Shown here in pieces: positions 39,855 through 48,813 of a stretch of DNA of 64,000 bases; position 1 is the first letter of the stretch; every line of letters starts with the position of its first letter. Source of the DNA: Arthrobacter sp. CDRTa11 (GTDB lineage Bacteria > Actinomycetota > Actinomycetes > Actinomycetales > Micrococcaceae); the NCBI RefSeq assembly GCF_026427775.1, contig NZ_CP044532.1, positions 4,526,001 through 4,590,000 of the forward strand. Direction: 5' to 3'. Position numbers and translations under genes: made by a program. The notes beneath the pieces are model-generated. The model did no database searches, was not told the DNA's origin, and worked only from the letters and a program-made list of their open reading frames with translations.

Positions 39855-41302
39855 GCACCACCGTCACCCCCTTAACTGAGGTACCCCGGCTCGAGGACAA
39901 GACCATCCAGCCCATCCCGGCCAACGAACGCCACGGCAAGGCGCGGGACCTGTTCACCATCTGGTTCGGTTCCAACATCATGATCATGACCATCGTGACC
40001 GGCGGGCTCGCCACCACGGTGTTCGGCCTCGGCTTTGTGCCGGCGGTCGTGGGCATCATCATCGGCAACGTGGTGGGTGGCATCTTCATGGCGCTGCACT
40101 CCGCCCAGGGCCCGCAACTGGGTGTGGCGCAGATGATCCAGACGCGCGGCCAGTTCGGCTCCTTCGGCGCCCTGCTGATCGTGGTCATCGTGGTGATCAT
40201 GTACGTCGGCTTCTTCGCTGCGAACCTGGTCTTTGGCGGCGAAGCCATGGCCGCCGTCAGCCCCGGCATCAGTGTGGATGCCGGCATCATCATCATCGGC
40301 GTGGTCAGCGTTATCGCCACAATCTTCGGATACCGGCTCATCCACGCCTACGCCCGGGTCCTGAGCGTCGCGGCCGGCCTGGCATTGCTGCTGGCCTTCG
40401 GCTGGATCCTGCTGGTCCACGGACTGCCCGCCAGCTTCCTGGAGCAGGGCAACTTCAACTGGGTGGGCTTTATGGCGACCATCTCCGTGGCCGCACTGTG
40501 GCAGCTCGCCTACGCCCCGTACGTCTCGGACTATTCGCGCTACATGCCGCAAGGCACGGGCTCGGCACCGGCGTTCTGGGCTTCCTACTCCGGCTGCGTC
40601 CTGGGAACGCTGTTCCCCATGATCCTCGGTGCCCTGGTGGGAACGCTCGCCGTGACCATGAGCAGCGAAGCCGGCGACGTCGAAATCGTCGGCAGCCTCG
40701 GAGCGATGCTCCAGCCCTGGACCTTGATCATCGTCGGCATCTTCTGCCTGGGCGTCGCGGCCTCGAACGCCATGAACCTCTACTGCGGCGTCCTGTGCAC
40801 CCTCACCATCGGCCAAACGTTCAAGCCGAACTGGTTGCCGCGTGCCAAGACCCGGAGCATCGCGGCGGTCATCATCTTCGCCGTCGCTGTTTCCATCGCC
40901 TTGTTCGCCCGCGATAACTTCATCCTTTTTTACACGAACTTCCTCTCCTTCCTGATGTACGTGCTGGTTCCCTGGACGGCCATCAACCTGGTGGACTATT
41001 ACCTTCTCCGGCATGGCGACTACCGGGTTGAGGACTTCTTCAAGCGCGACGGCGGGGTGTACGGGCGGTTCAATTGGACCGCCATCGGCTCCTACGTAGC
41101 AGGCGCCCTGATCCAGGTCCCGTTCTCCGCAACCGCCGTGTACACCGGGCCCTTGGCCGCCGCGATGGGTGGCGTGGACATCTCCTGGATCGTCGGCCTG
41201 GTGGCGGTCGCTCCGCTCTACTACTTCGCGGCCCGCGTGTTCCGTCAGAGGACGGAAGCCGCCCCTGTTCCTTCTCCTGCACTCACCCCAGACCTCATCT
41301 GA
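39851..41302 (+). CDS. NCS1-family permease (purine/cytosine permease-like)
   Basis: Membrane transporter of 483 aa with about 12 hydrophobic helices, of the nucleobase-cation-symport-1 family. Typical landmarks are RDLFTIWFGSNI near the N-terminus and YAPYVSDYSRYMP mid-protein. It imports a nitrogen compound by cation symport. The start is the ATG in the ATGA overlap with the ureohydrolase gene; an ATG four codons earlier is in frame. In this operon the likely cargo is the guanidino or amine substrate rather than a nucleobase, which is inference. Confidence 0.9.
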   Translation: MSTTVTPLTEVPRLEDKTIQPIPANERHGKARDLFTIWFGSNIMIMTIVTGGLATTVFGLGFVPAVVGIIIGNVVGGIFMALHSAQGPQLGVAQMIQTRGQFGSFGALLIVVIVVIMYVGFFAANLVFGGEAMAAVSPGISVDAGIIIIGVVSVIATIFGYRLIHAYARVLSVAAGLALLLAFGWILLVHGLPASFLEQGNFNWVGFMATISVAALWQLAYAPYVSDYSRYMPQGTGSAPAFWASYSGCVLGTLFPMILGALVGTLAVTMSSEAGDVEIVGSLGAMLQPWTLIIVGIFCLGVAASNAMNLYCGVLCTLTIGQTFKPNWLPRAKTRSIAAVIIFAVAVSIALFARDNFILFYTNFLSFLMYVLVPWTAINLVDYYLLRHGDYRVEDFFKRDGGVYGRFNWTAIGSYVAGALIQVPFSATAVYTGPLAAAMGGVDISWIVGLVAVAPLYYFAARVFRQRTEAAPVPSPALTPDLI

Positions 41303-41314
41303 AAGCGAATTGTC

Positions 41315-42835
41315 ATGAATCCCACAAACACTGCCCACGTAGAAACAACAGCGTTCACGGTCCGGCGCTCCCCGGACCAGAGCACCACCGGAGCCCTGCC
41401 TTTGCCTCCGTCCGGCCATTTCATCAGCGGATCTTTCGTCCCCGGATCCGGAACCCAATTCATCGAGGTCGTGGACCCCAGCACCGAGCAGGTCATTGCC
41501 TCGGTGCCGGCAGGCACAGCGGATGATGTGGACGTTGCTGTACAGGCCGCCGTCGGCGCCCAAAAGTCCTGGGGTGCCACCACCCCAAAGGAACGGGCGG
41601 ACGTCCTGAACCTCATTGCCAACATCATTGAAGCCAACCGCGAGGCCTTCGAGGTCATCGAGTCCGCCAACACGGGGAAGCCGCGCGCCGTGGCCGAGGA
41701 CGACGTCACCAGCACCATCGATACGTTCCGTTTCATGGCAGGCGCCTCCCGCACGCTGACGTCCATGGCCGGCGGCGACTACGCAACGGGCCACACCTCG
41801 GTGATCCTCCGGGAACCGGTGGGCGTGGTGGGTGTCATTACACCGTGGAACTACCCGCTGCTGATGGCTGCCTGGAAGATCGCGCCTATTCTGGCAGCCG
41901 GCAACAGCATCGTCATGAAGCCTTCGGAACAGACGCCGCTGTCCACCCTGAAACTTGCCGAACTCGTGGCGGGACGCATTCCGGATGGAATCCTCAACGT
42001 TGTCACGGGACGGGGCCGGACTGTAGGCCAACGGCTTTCCGAACACCCTGATGTCGCCCTGGTGGCGTTGACCGGCAGCGTGGTCAGCGGCCAGGCGGTG
42101 GCGGAAACCGCAGCCAAGTCCGTCAAGCGCGTCCACCTTGAACTCGGCGGCAAGGCTCCCGTTGTGGTCTTCCCCGACGCCGACCTCCGCGCCGCCGCTG
42201 CCGGAGTCCGGAACGCCGGATTCTGGAACGCCGGCCAGGACTGTGGCGCAGCCTGCCGTGTGCTGGTTCACGAATCCGTGGCTGAGGAATTCACCGAGCT
42301 TTTGGTCCGCGAAGTCAGCACGCTGGTAGTTGGTTCACCCGGTGCGGGGGACGACGTCGAAATCGGTCCTATGATCTCGCTCCCCCACTTCGAGCGGGTC
42401 AAGGAATCGCTGGCAGAAGCCCGCGCTGCCGGCCTTCGGGTGGCCATTGGAGGTTCGGCGCTGGACGGTCCGGGCTACTTCATCGAACCCACGGTCATCA
42501 GCGACGTTCCTGCCGGGGCACAAATCGCCACACACGAGATCTTCGGCCCCGTGGTCACTGTGGAGACCTTCAGCGCCACCGAGGAAGCCATCACCCGGGC
42601 CAACGAGAGCCCGTACGGCTTGTCCGCTTCAGTGTGGACCCGCGATTCCAGCCTCTCCCTGCGGGTTCCCAAGCAGCTCGATTTCGGCACCGTCTGGGTC
42701 AATGCGCACCTGGTCCTGGCCTGCGAGGTACCGTGGGGCGGATTCAAGGGATCCGGTTATGGCCGCGACCTGTCGCTCTACGCCCTTGATGATTACTCGC
42801 GCACCAAGCACGTCATGATCAACCACGGCGCATGA
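41315..42835 (+). CDS. Aldehyde dehydrogenase, gamma-aminobutyraldehyde dehydrogenase (PatD)-like
   Basis: Aldehyde dehydrogenase of 506 aa. The nucleophile is in WNAGQDCGAACRV, close to the FNAGQDC-AACR motif of PatD/YdcW aminobutyraldehyde dehydrogenases. The base Glu is in ELGGKAP, the NAD site GSVVSGQ and ITPWNYP are present. It oxidises an amino- or guanidino-aldehyde to the acid. It starts 12 bases after the permease. The product would be a 4-amino or 4-guanidino acid, the latter a substrate for the ureohydrolase upstream in the operon. Confidence 0.9.
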   Translation: MNPTNTAHVETTAFTVRRSPDQSTTGALPLPPSGHFISGSFVPGSGTQFIEVVDPSTEQVIASVPAGTADDVDVAVQAAVGAQKSWGATTPKERADVLNLIANIIEANREAFEVIESANTGKPRAVAEDDVTSTIDTFRFMAGASRTLTSMAGGDYATGHTSVILREPVGVVGVITPWNYPLLMAAWKIAPILAAGNSIVMKPSEQTPLSTLKLAELVAGRIPDGILNVVTGRGRTVGQRLSEHPDVALVALTGSVVSGQAVAETAAKSVKRVHLELGGKAPVVVFPDADLRAAAAGVRNAGFWNAGQDCGAACRVLVHESVAEEFTELLVREVSTLVVGSPGAGDDVEIGPMISLPHFERVKESLAEARAAGLRVAIGGSALDGPGYFIEPTVISDVPAGAQIATHEIFGPVVTVETFSATEEAITRANESPYGLSASVWTRDSSLSLRVPKQLDFGTVWVNAHLVLACEVPWGGFKGSGYGRDLSLYALDDYSRTKHVMINHGA

Positions 42836-42864
42836 GCACCCAGACAAGCAACGGAGCTTTCACC

Positions 42865-44157
42865 ATGACCACTAACGTTTCCCGTCCTGCCTCTTTGGCA
42901 GGTGCCTCCACGCCTTCCGCCCCCTTCGGGACGGACGTCACGTGGACCAACTGGGGCGGGAACCAGAGCGCCACGCCAGCCTTCACGGTGCGGCCGGGGA
43001 ATGAACAAGAAGCTCTCGACGCCGTCCGTTTCGCCATCCGCGAGGGCTTGCCTGTGCGGGCGGTCGGCTCAGGGCATTCGTCTTCTCCGCTGGTCCAAAC
43101 CGGCGGAGTGCTGATGGACATGTCCGCCCTGTCGGCCATCACCGGCACCGACCGGGTGGGGCGCCGCGCCCGGGCCTTGGCCGGAACCACCATCAACGCC
43201 TTCGGTGACGCCTTGTGGGAGAAGGGACTGGCTTTGGGCAACCAGGGGGATATCGACAAGCAGCAGATCGCCGGGGCCCTTGCCACCAGCACCCATGGCT
43301 CGGGCAAGAACCTGGGCAGCTTCTCGTCCAACCTCCGCTGGGTGAAGCTGATCAACGGCTACGGCGAGATTGTGGAAATCGGCGAAGGCCAGCTCCGCGA
43401 ACTTCGGGCCGCCCAGGTGGCATTGGGCACTCTCGGGATCTTCCTGGAGGTGGAACTGGCCGTTGAGGACAGCTACTACCTGCAGGAACAAATCACCTAC
43501 CCCACGTGGACGGAAACTGTGGAAACCTGGCAGTCCGACATCGATTCCAACAGGCACTATTCCTTCCTCTGGTGCCCCCAAGACGACTCGTGCGAGCTTC
43601 TGGACCTGCCGGGTTCGCCGGATTACGGCATGGGAGGCCGGAGCTACACGAAGAAGTACAACATCGTGGACGTCCAGGACGAACGCCAAATCTCAGGCAT
43701 TGAAGGCGCCCGGCTGGACCGCTCGTACCGGATCTATCCGGGCGGCTTCACCACGCAGTTCCATGAACTGGAGTACTTCGTCCGCAGCGAGGACGGCCTG
43801 GCCGCCGTCGAGGCTGTCCAGGAGTTGATTCGAAGCAGGCACCCGGATCAGAAGTACCCCGTGGAGGTCCGCTGGGTGAAGGCCGATGACGCCTACATGT
43901 CCCAGTTCCAGGGCCGGGACAGCACTGTTATTACGCTTACCACCGAGCCCGGCACCGACTACTGGCAGTTCTTCCGGGACGCCGACGCCGTCCTGCAGCA
44001 GTTCGAGCCGCGGGCACACTGGGGCAAAATCCACTTCATGACCAGGAGCCGTCTCGAGCGTCTCTACCCTGAGCTGGACACCTTCCTACAGGTTCGCCGG
44101 GAGTTCGATCCCCGCGGGATATTCCTCAACGACCACACGCGGGCGCTCGTAGGCTAG
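42865..44157 (+). CDS. D-arabinono-1,4-lactone oxidase/alditol oxidase-family FAD oxidase
   Basis: VAO-type flavoprotein of 430 aa. The FAD-binding N-terminal domain has VRAVGSGHSSSPL, with the His usually flavinylated, ALATSTHGSG and a NLRWVKLING strand; the C-terminal HWGKIHF motif is that of aldonolactone and alditol oxidases. The family oxidises a hydroxyl group of a polyol or lactone with O2. I chose the ATG at 42865 (GGAG eight bases upstream); an ATG at 42832 overlapping the previous stop lacks a ribosome site. A role as an amino- or guanidino-alcohol oxidase making the aldehyde for the preceding dehydrogenase is attractive but unproven. Confidence 0.85.
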   Translation: MTTNVSRPASLAGASTPSAPFGTDVTWTNWGGNQSATPAFTVRPGNEQEALDAVRFAIREGLPVRAVGSGHSSSPLVQTGGVLMDMSALSAITGTDRVGRRARALAGTTINAFGDALWEKGLALGNQGDIDKQQIAGALATSTHGSGKNLGSFSSNLRWVKLINGYGEIVEIGEGQLRELRAAQVALGTLGIFLEVELAVEDSYYLQEQITYPTWTETVETWQSDIDSNRHYSFLWCPQDDSCELLDLPGSPDYGMGGRSYTKKYNIVDVQDERQISGIEGARLDRSYRIYPGGFTTQFHELEYFVRSEDGLAAVEAVQELIRSRHPDQKYPVEVRWVKADDAYMSQFQGRDSTVITLTTEPGTDYWQFFRDADAVLQQFEPRAHWGKIHFMTRSRLERLYPELDTFLQVRREFDPRGIFLNDHTRALVG

Positions 44158-44278
44158 GCGGCGATTCCGCGCAGTGGGCTTCTCTCCTCCGGTCATGACC
44201 CCGATGCTACCGCCTTACCCTTCGGGTGCTGCCGGCGCACTTGCCTGGTAGGCCACGGCTGCCGTACGGTGGCAGAAG

Positions 44279-44313
44279 TTTCACCACTTTCACCACTTTC
44301 ACCTAGTTTCACC
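44279..44313. repeat. Fourfold TTTCACC direct repeat
   Basis: TTTCACC occurs at 44279, 44288, 44297 and 44307, spaced 9, 9 and 10 bases. It ends 11 bases before an AGGAGG sequence (44325-44330) and lies in the leader of the AAA ATPase gene. It may be a regulator-binding array or a slippage-prone tract. Confidence 0.7.
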
Positions 44314-44378
44314 TACGTTTTCCCAGGAGGTCCGGGCAGAACCCCTTCAAGCCGACGGCAGGAGCAACGCCCCCTGCA

Positions 44379-45419
44379 TTGGTCGGACGGGCCGGGCTTT
44401 TGGACGAGTTCGAGTACGGCCTGCAACAGGGTTCCGGAGCGCCTGGCCTTCTGACCATCATCACGGGCTCCAGAGGCATCGGCAAGACGGTCATGTTGAG
44501 CGCTGCCGAAGGCATCGCCCGGGCTCACGGCTGGGCCGTCATCTCCCGGACAGCCACACCCGGGTTCCTGGCCGGAATCGGCGACGACATGCTCGCTCTC
44601 CTCCAGGAACTCGGGGACGGGCCTCCTGCCCGGAAAATTACAGCCTTTTCCGCGGCAGGGTTCGGACTGACAACCCATCTTCCCCCGGAACGGGCGGCCG
44701 ACTGGCGCCGTACCGGGAACGAACTGCTGCGCCTGCTGGACGCTCAAGGCACAGGACTGGTCATCACCGTTGACGAGATACACGCCGTCGACAGGACGGA
44801 GATCTCGCAGCTGGCCGCCGACGTCCAGCACTTCATCCGCGACGGGCTGCCCATCGGCCTGATCTTCGCCGGCCTGCCATCAGCTGTCTCCGACCTCCTC
44901 AACGAAGGCGTCGCCACCTTCCTGCGTCGCGCCGACAGGATAAATCTCCACGAAGCAGCCATCACTGAAGTCACTGCATCGTACAGCGAGCTTTTCAGCC
45001 AGGGGGACATCAGCATCTCCCCCGACCTCATTAACGAAGCAGCCGAGGCCACCGAGGGGTATCCTTTCCTGATCCAACTGGTCGGCTACTACCTCTGGCT
45101 CGAAGCCGACAAGGCAGGATGGAAGCTGAACCAGGGCAGCGTTCAGCGCGCGATCACTGCCGCCCAAAGACGAAACACCTTGGTGGTCGTCGAGTCGGCG
45201 CTGTCGGACATCTCTGACAAAGACCGCGAGTTCCTCGACGCAATGGCCGCCCAAGATGGTCCCTCTGCAGCCGGTCAGATTGGCGCCATCCTCAAGGCTA
45301 AGCCCAATCTCGTATCTAAGTACCGGAACAGGCTCATGGCTGCGGGCCTGATCGAGTCCGCAGGCTACGGCAAAGTGGACTTCGCAATCCCCGGGCTCCG
45401 CCAATACCTTCGCGAGTAG
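44379..45419 (+). CDS. AAA ATPase, Orc1/Cdc6-like
   Basis: ATPase of 346 aa as bounded by a TTG start. Walker A is TGSRGIGKT, Walker B is LVITVDEIHAV, and a winged-helix-like end (GQIGAILKAKPNLVSKYRNRL) could bind DNA. Function of this actinobacterial family is unknown. Homologues usually begin NPFKPTAGATPP before LVGR, and the same residues are encoded here in frame from 44340 to 44378, just after an AGGAGG at 44325. No ATG, GTG or TTG lies between the upstream stop and 44379, so either an unusual start codon near 44337 is used or the start codon has been lost. Confidence 0.75.
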   Translation: MVGRAGLLDEFEYGLQQGSGAPGLLTIITGSRGIGKTVMLSAAEGIARAHGWAVISRTATPGFLAGIGDDMLALLQELGDGPPARKITAFSAAGFGLTTHLPPERAADWRRTGNELLRLLDAQGTGLVITVDEIHAVDRTEISQLAADVQHFIRDGLPIGLIFAGLPSAVSDLLNEGVATFLRRADRINLHEAAITEVTASYSELFSQGDISISPDLINEAAEATEGYPFLIQLVGYYLWLEADKAGWKLNQGSVQRAITAAQRRNTLVVVESALSDISDKDREFLDAMAAQDGPSAAGQIGAILKAKPNLVSKYRNRLMAAGLIESAGYGKVDFAIPGLRQYLRE

Positions 45420-45523
45420 ATCGATCAGAAGTTCCGTTATCGGCGTTCGGAAATGGGCAGACCGCAAGCGGACCTGGTCCAGTCAATGATTGCCCCGTTA
45501 TCAGGTGACCTGCAGGACCTGGG

Positions 45524-46756
45524 TTAGGCGAGTTTGGTCACTTGGTAAGTGTGACCGGCTGCACGGAGTCGCTGTATGAGCACGTTGCCGAGTGCAGTGG
45601 CCGGTGTCAGCGACCCTTTCGCGGTCGGCAGCCGGTCGCCGTCGAGGGCAAGAGCGAGTGCCGTCTCCCCTGCCATCACGGCGGTGGCGGCATAGCCGGG
45701 ATCACCGGGGCCGGCAGCAATCGCCTGGTATCGGTGCCCGCCCTCGGTGTGGGCGGTCACCTGGGAGTGGAACCAGCCCGCGCGCTGCGTGCTGGTGCTC
45801 GGACCCGCACCTGGTGCCGGAAGACAGCGGTCGAGCACCCTCCGGGTCGGCGGGAACGCCATCGCGCCCGTGAATGCCCGGAGCCCGAGTGCGATCGCCC
45901 TGGCGATGACCGCTCCTGCCGGTCCGCGGGCCACCCCCATCACCTCGCCGTACTGAAGGGAGCGGCCATAGGCCCAGCCCTGCAATGCGTTGCTGCGGCG
46001 CACTATCCGGGTGTTGAACGGGGCCATGATGAAAGGCGCGGTCCAGGTGCCGTCATCGGAACGGCGGACAGGACCGGCGTCAGGAGGCTGTTGAGTCGTC
46101 GGCTCCCGTGTGCGGTCGGGGCTCAGAGCGTAGGGGTCCGCGGCTAATGATCTCAGGGCGTTGCTCGATCGCATCGCGTCGAGCTGCCCGCGCATCGATT
46201 CGAGCGTGCCTCCGCTGATGCCACCCTTGGCAGTAGCAACGAGTTGGACCTCGACCAAACCGCCAGCGCCATCGGCTTTTGCCGCCTGGTGAAGCAGCAG
46301 TACAGTGAGGTCGGACGGCACGGAGTCGTAGCCGCAGGAGTGCACGATCCTGGCCCCGTTCGTCTTGGCCAGAGCGTCGTAGCGATCGATCGCCTCCCTG
46401 ATGAAGGACACCTCACCCGCGAGGTCGGCGTAGTGGGTACCGGCCCGTGCGCAGGCGTCGACGACAGGTAGTCCGTGTTCCGCGTATGGACCGACGGTTG
46501 TGAAGAGCACGCGTGTGCCCGCGGCCAGGGCGGCGATTGAGTCAGCGTCCTCCGAGTCGGCTTCGATGAGGGCCCATCCGTGCGCCGCAACCGGCAACCG
46601 CGACCGAACCGCCTCGAGTCTGGACCTGGACCGGCCCGCGAGTCCGACTCGCATGCCGGCCGGTGCATTCTCCGCGACGTAGACGGCGATCAGTCTGCCA
46701 ACGAAACCCGTCGCTCCGTAGAGAACGAGGTCATGTTCCCGAGATGAGATGTCCAT
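45524..46756 (-). CDS. Saccharopine dehydrogenase-like / trans-acting enoyl reductase family protein
   Basis: Rossmann-fold oxidoreductase-like protein of 410 aa. The N-terminal VLYGATGFVGRL is the NAD(P)-binding motif, followed by GLAGRSRSRLEAV, FTTVGPYAEHG and IVHSCGYDSVPSDL, all typical of the saccharopine dehydrogenase NADP-binding family that includes mycobacterial trans-acting enoyl reductases. The C-terminal half is less conserved. Members act on lipids or are uncharacterised. It stands alone, convergent with the AAA ATPase gene. No particular substrate can be given. Confidence 0.82.
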   Translation of the reverse strand: MDISSREHDLVLYGATGFVGRLIAVYVAENAPAGMRVGLAGRSRSRLEAVRSRLPVAAHGWALIEADSEDADSIAALAAGTRVLFTTVGPYAEHGLPVVDACARAGTHYADLAGEVSFIREAIDRYDALAKTNGARIVHSCGYDSVPSDLTVLLLHQAAKADGAGGLVEVQLVATAKGGISGGTLESMRGQLDAMRSSNALRSLAADPYALSPDRTREPTTQQPPDAGPVRRSDDGTWTAPFIMAPFNTRIVRRSNALQGWAYGRSLQYGEVMGVARGPAGAVIARAIALGLRAFTGAMAFPPTRRVLDRCLPAPGAGPSTSTQRAGWFHSQVTAHTEGGHRYQAIAAGPGDPGYAATAVMAGETALALALDGDRLPTAKGSLTPATALGNVLIQRLRAAGHTYQVTKLA

Positions 46757-46833
46757 AACTGCAGCTTTTCACAGCGGCAACTCCACGCTGACACACGGCT
46801 CCCTGCCTTGGTCCTCGGAACAACCGGAACCGA

Positions 46834-47020
46834 TCAGACCCCCGCCACTGGAGCCGCGAACTGCGCCTCATACAACCGCGCACAAGCCCCGCCGCCAGCC
46901 AACAGCGAGGCGTGTGTCCCCGGTTCTACGATCTGACCGGCGTCCATCACCAGGATGAGATCGGCGTCGCGGATCGTGGAGAAGCGGTGCGCCATCACAA
47001 AGGAGGTCCGGTCGGCCGCA
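46834..47020 (-). pseudogene. Truncated ABC exporter gene, C-terminal remnant
   Basis: The frame from about 47020 to the stop at 46834-46836 encodes about 62 residues that closely match the C-terminus of the exporter at 53057-55096: [20 protein letters not shown], then [11 protein letters not shown] and [13 protein letters not shown]. The switch-loop His is kept, but there is no start and no Walker A, signature or membrane part. It is a remnant rather than a gene. Confidence 0.8.
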
Positions 47021-47337
47021 GCTTGCCGCGTTATGCATCCCCCGGATACGCCAGCAGTTCGTGCCGGTGGTGGAGCAGGAACTCGTGCCGGTAGTGAAGG
47101 CCAACCCAGGGTGAGGCGCCGAAGGCGTCAATACTAGGAAATTCCCGCGCTGCAGAATTCTCGCATGTTTGTGGCGGGGCGGACGGAAAGGATCGAACCG
47201 CGCCTTGGCGAATGCGGTTGTGCGGCGCTTGATCCTGGGGCATGGTTTTGTCCTCATCTCCGTTGAGGGTTGGGTGATCGTACGTACGCCTCCAGCGCGG
47301 GCGGATGAACTGCAGGAAGCCCATGACGTGCTTCCTG
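47021..47337. other. Intergenic region downstream of pntB
   Basis: No gene is supported. An imperfect direct repeat of about 18 bases (GTGCCGGTGGTGGA-like) lies at 47057-47074 and 47081-47098. On the minus strand a frame starting ATGGGCTTCCTG (47323) could encode about 98 aa, but its composition is not protein-like beyond the first 25 residues. Confidence 0.4.
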
Positions 47338-48813
47338 TCAGAACGCTTTGAGGATGTCTTCGACGCGGGCTTTGGCGTCGCCGAAGAGCATTTGGGAGTT
47401 GTCGCGGAAGAACAGGGGGTTTTGGACGCCGGCGTAGCCTGCGGCCATGGAGCGTTTGAACACGATGACGTTTTCGGCTTCCCAGACCCGCAGGACAGGC
47501 ATCCCGGCAATGGGGCTGCCCGGGTCTTCTGCGGCGGAGGGGTTGACGGTGTCGTTAGCGCCGATGACGAGGACCACGGAGGTGTCGCCGAGGTCTTCGT
47601 TGATTTCGTCCATTTCCAGGACGATGTCGTAGGGGACTTTGGCTTCGGCGAGGAGAACGTTCATGTGCCCTGGCAGGCGCCCGGCGACCGGGTGGATGCC
47701 GAACCTGACGTTCACACCCCTCTCTCGGAGCTGGTGTGCGAGTTCCGCGACAGGGTACTGTGCCTGCGCGACGGCCATGCCGTAGCCGGGGGTGATGACC
47801 ACGGACGAGGCGTTGGTCAGCATTTCAGCGGTGGCTTCGGCGGTGATTTCGCGGTGCTCGCCCTGGTCCGTGTCCCCCTTGCTGGCGGGGGCGGCGATGC
47901 CGAAGCCGCCCGCGATCACGGAGATGAAGGACCGGTTCATGGCCTTGCACATGATGTAGGACAGGTATGCGCCCGAGGAGCCAACCAAGGCACCGGTGAT
48001 GATGAGCAGGTCATTATTCAGCAGGAAGCCTGCCGCGGCCGCGGCCCAGCCGGAGTAGCTGTTGAGCATGGACACGACCACGGGCATGTCGCCGCCGCCG
48101 ATGGAGGCGACCAGGTGCCAGCCCAGCGCCAGGGCAAGGGCTGTGACGACGATGAGGAGCCAGAGCTGGGAGTCGTTGACGTACCAGACGGTCAGGGCGA
48201 TGAACGCGGCGAGGGCGCCGAGGTTGATCGCGTTCTTGCCCGGCAGCATCAGCGGTGAGGACTTCATCCGGGCGGAGAGTTTCAGGAACGCCACGATCGA
48301 GCCGGTGAAGGTCACCGCGCCGATGAACACGCCGATGAACACCTCGGCGTGGTGGATCGCTGTCAGGTCCGGGGATAGGTCAGGGGCTTCAAGGTGCCCG
48401 TTCCAGCCGACCAGGACCGCGGCGAGACCAACGAAGCTGTGCAGCAGGGCGATCAGTTCGGGCATGCCGGTCATTTCGACGACGCGGGCGCGCCAGAGCC
48501 CGATGGCGCCGCCGACGGCCACCGCGGCGACCAGCAGGCCCAGGCCGGTGAGGCCGGCGCCGGTGCCCCAGGCGTCCTGGACGGTCAGCCAGATCGTCGC
48601 GGCGAGGGCGATGACCATGCCGGTGATGCCGTAGATGACCCCGGCCCGGGCTTTCTCGTGCTTGCTCAGCCCGGCGAGGCTGAGGATGAACAGCAGGGCA
48701 GCGACGACGTAGGCGGCGCCGGCGATGGAGTCGGCGGTCAACGGACCGGAGACGGTGTCAGACACGGTAAGGCTCCTCGATAGAATTCCTGCTGCTTCAG
48801 TGGCCGCGCTCAT
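47338..48813 (-). CDS. pntB: NAD(P) transhydrogenase subunit beta
   Basis: Membrane subunit of 491 aa of the proton-translocating transhydrogenase, moving hydride between NADH and NADP. It has about nine membrane helices followed by the soluble NADP-binding domain with [13 protein letters not shown] and the C-terminal [25 protein letters not shown] motifs. The ATG overlaps the pntA stop (ATGA). It is the second gene of the pntAB operon. Confidence 0.96.
   Translation of the reverse strand: MSAATEAAGILSRSLTVSDTVSGPLTADSIAGAAYVVAALLFILSLAGLSKHEKARAGVIYGITGMVIALAATIWLTVQDAWGTGAGLTGLGLLVAAVAVGGAIGLWRARVVEMTGMPELIALLHSFVGLAAVLVGWNGHLEAPDLSPDLTAIHHAEVFIGVFIGAVTFTGSIVAFLKLSARMKSSPLMLPGKNAINLGALAAFIALTVWYVNDSQLWLLIVVTALALALGWHLVASIGGGDMPVVVSMLNSYSGWAAAAAGFLLNNDLLIITGALVGSSGAYLSYIMCKAMNRSFISVIAGGFGIAAPASKGDTDQGEHREITAEATAEMLTNASSVVITPGYGMAVAQAQYPVAELAHQLRERGVNVRFGIHPVAGRLPGHMNVLLAEAKVPYDIVLEMDEINEDLGDTSVVLVIGANDTVNPSAAEDPGSPIAGMPVLRVWEAENVIVFKRSMAAGYAGVQNPLFFRDNSQMLFGDAKARVEDILKAF

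Noticed and set aside
39872..42271. Very long open frame (799 codons) opposite the permease and dehydrogenase genes
   Set aside because: It is antisense to two clear genes, has no family motif and reflects high-GC codon bias.
47031..47510. Minus-strand open frame overlapping the end of pntB
   Set aside because: It overlaps pntB in another frame, and its downstream part has unlikely composition.
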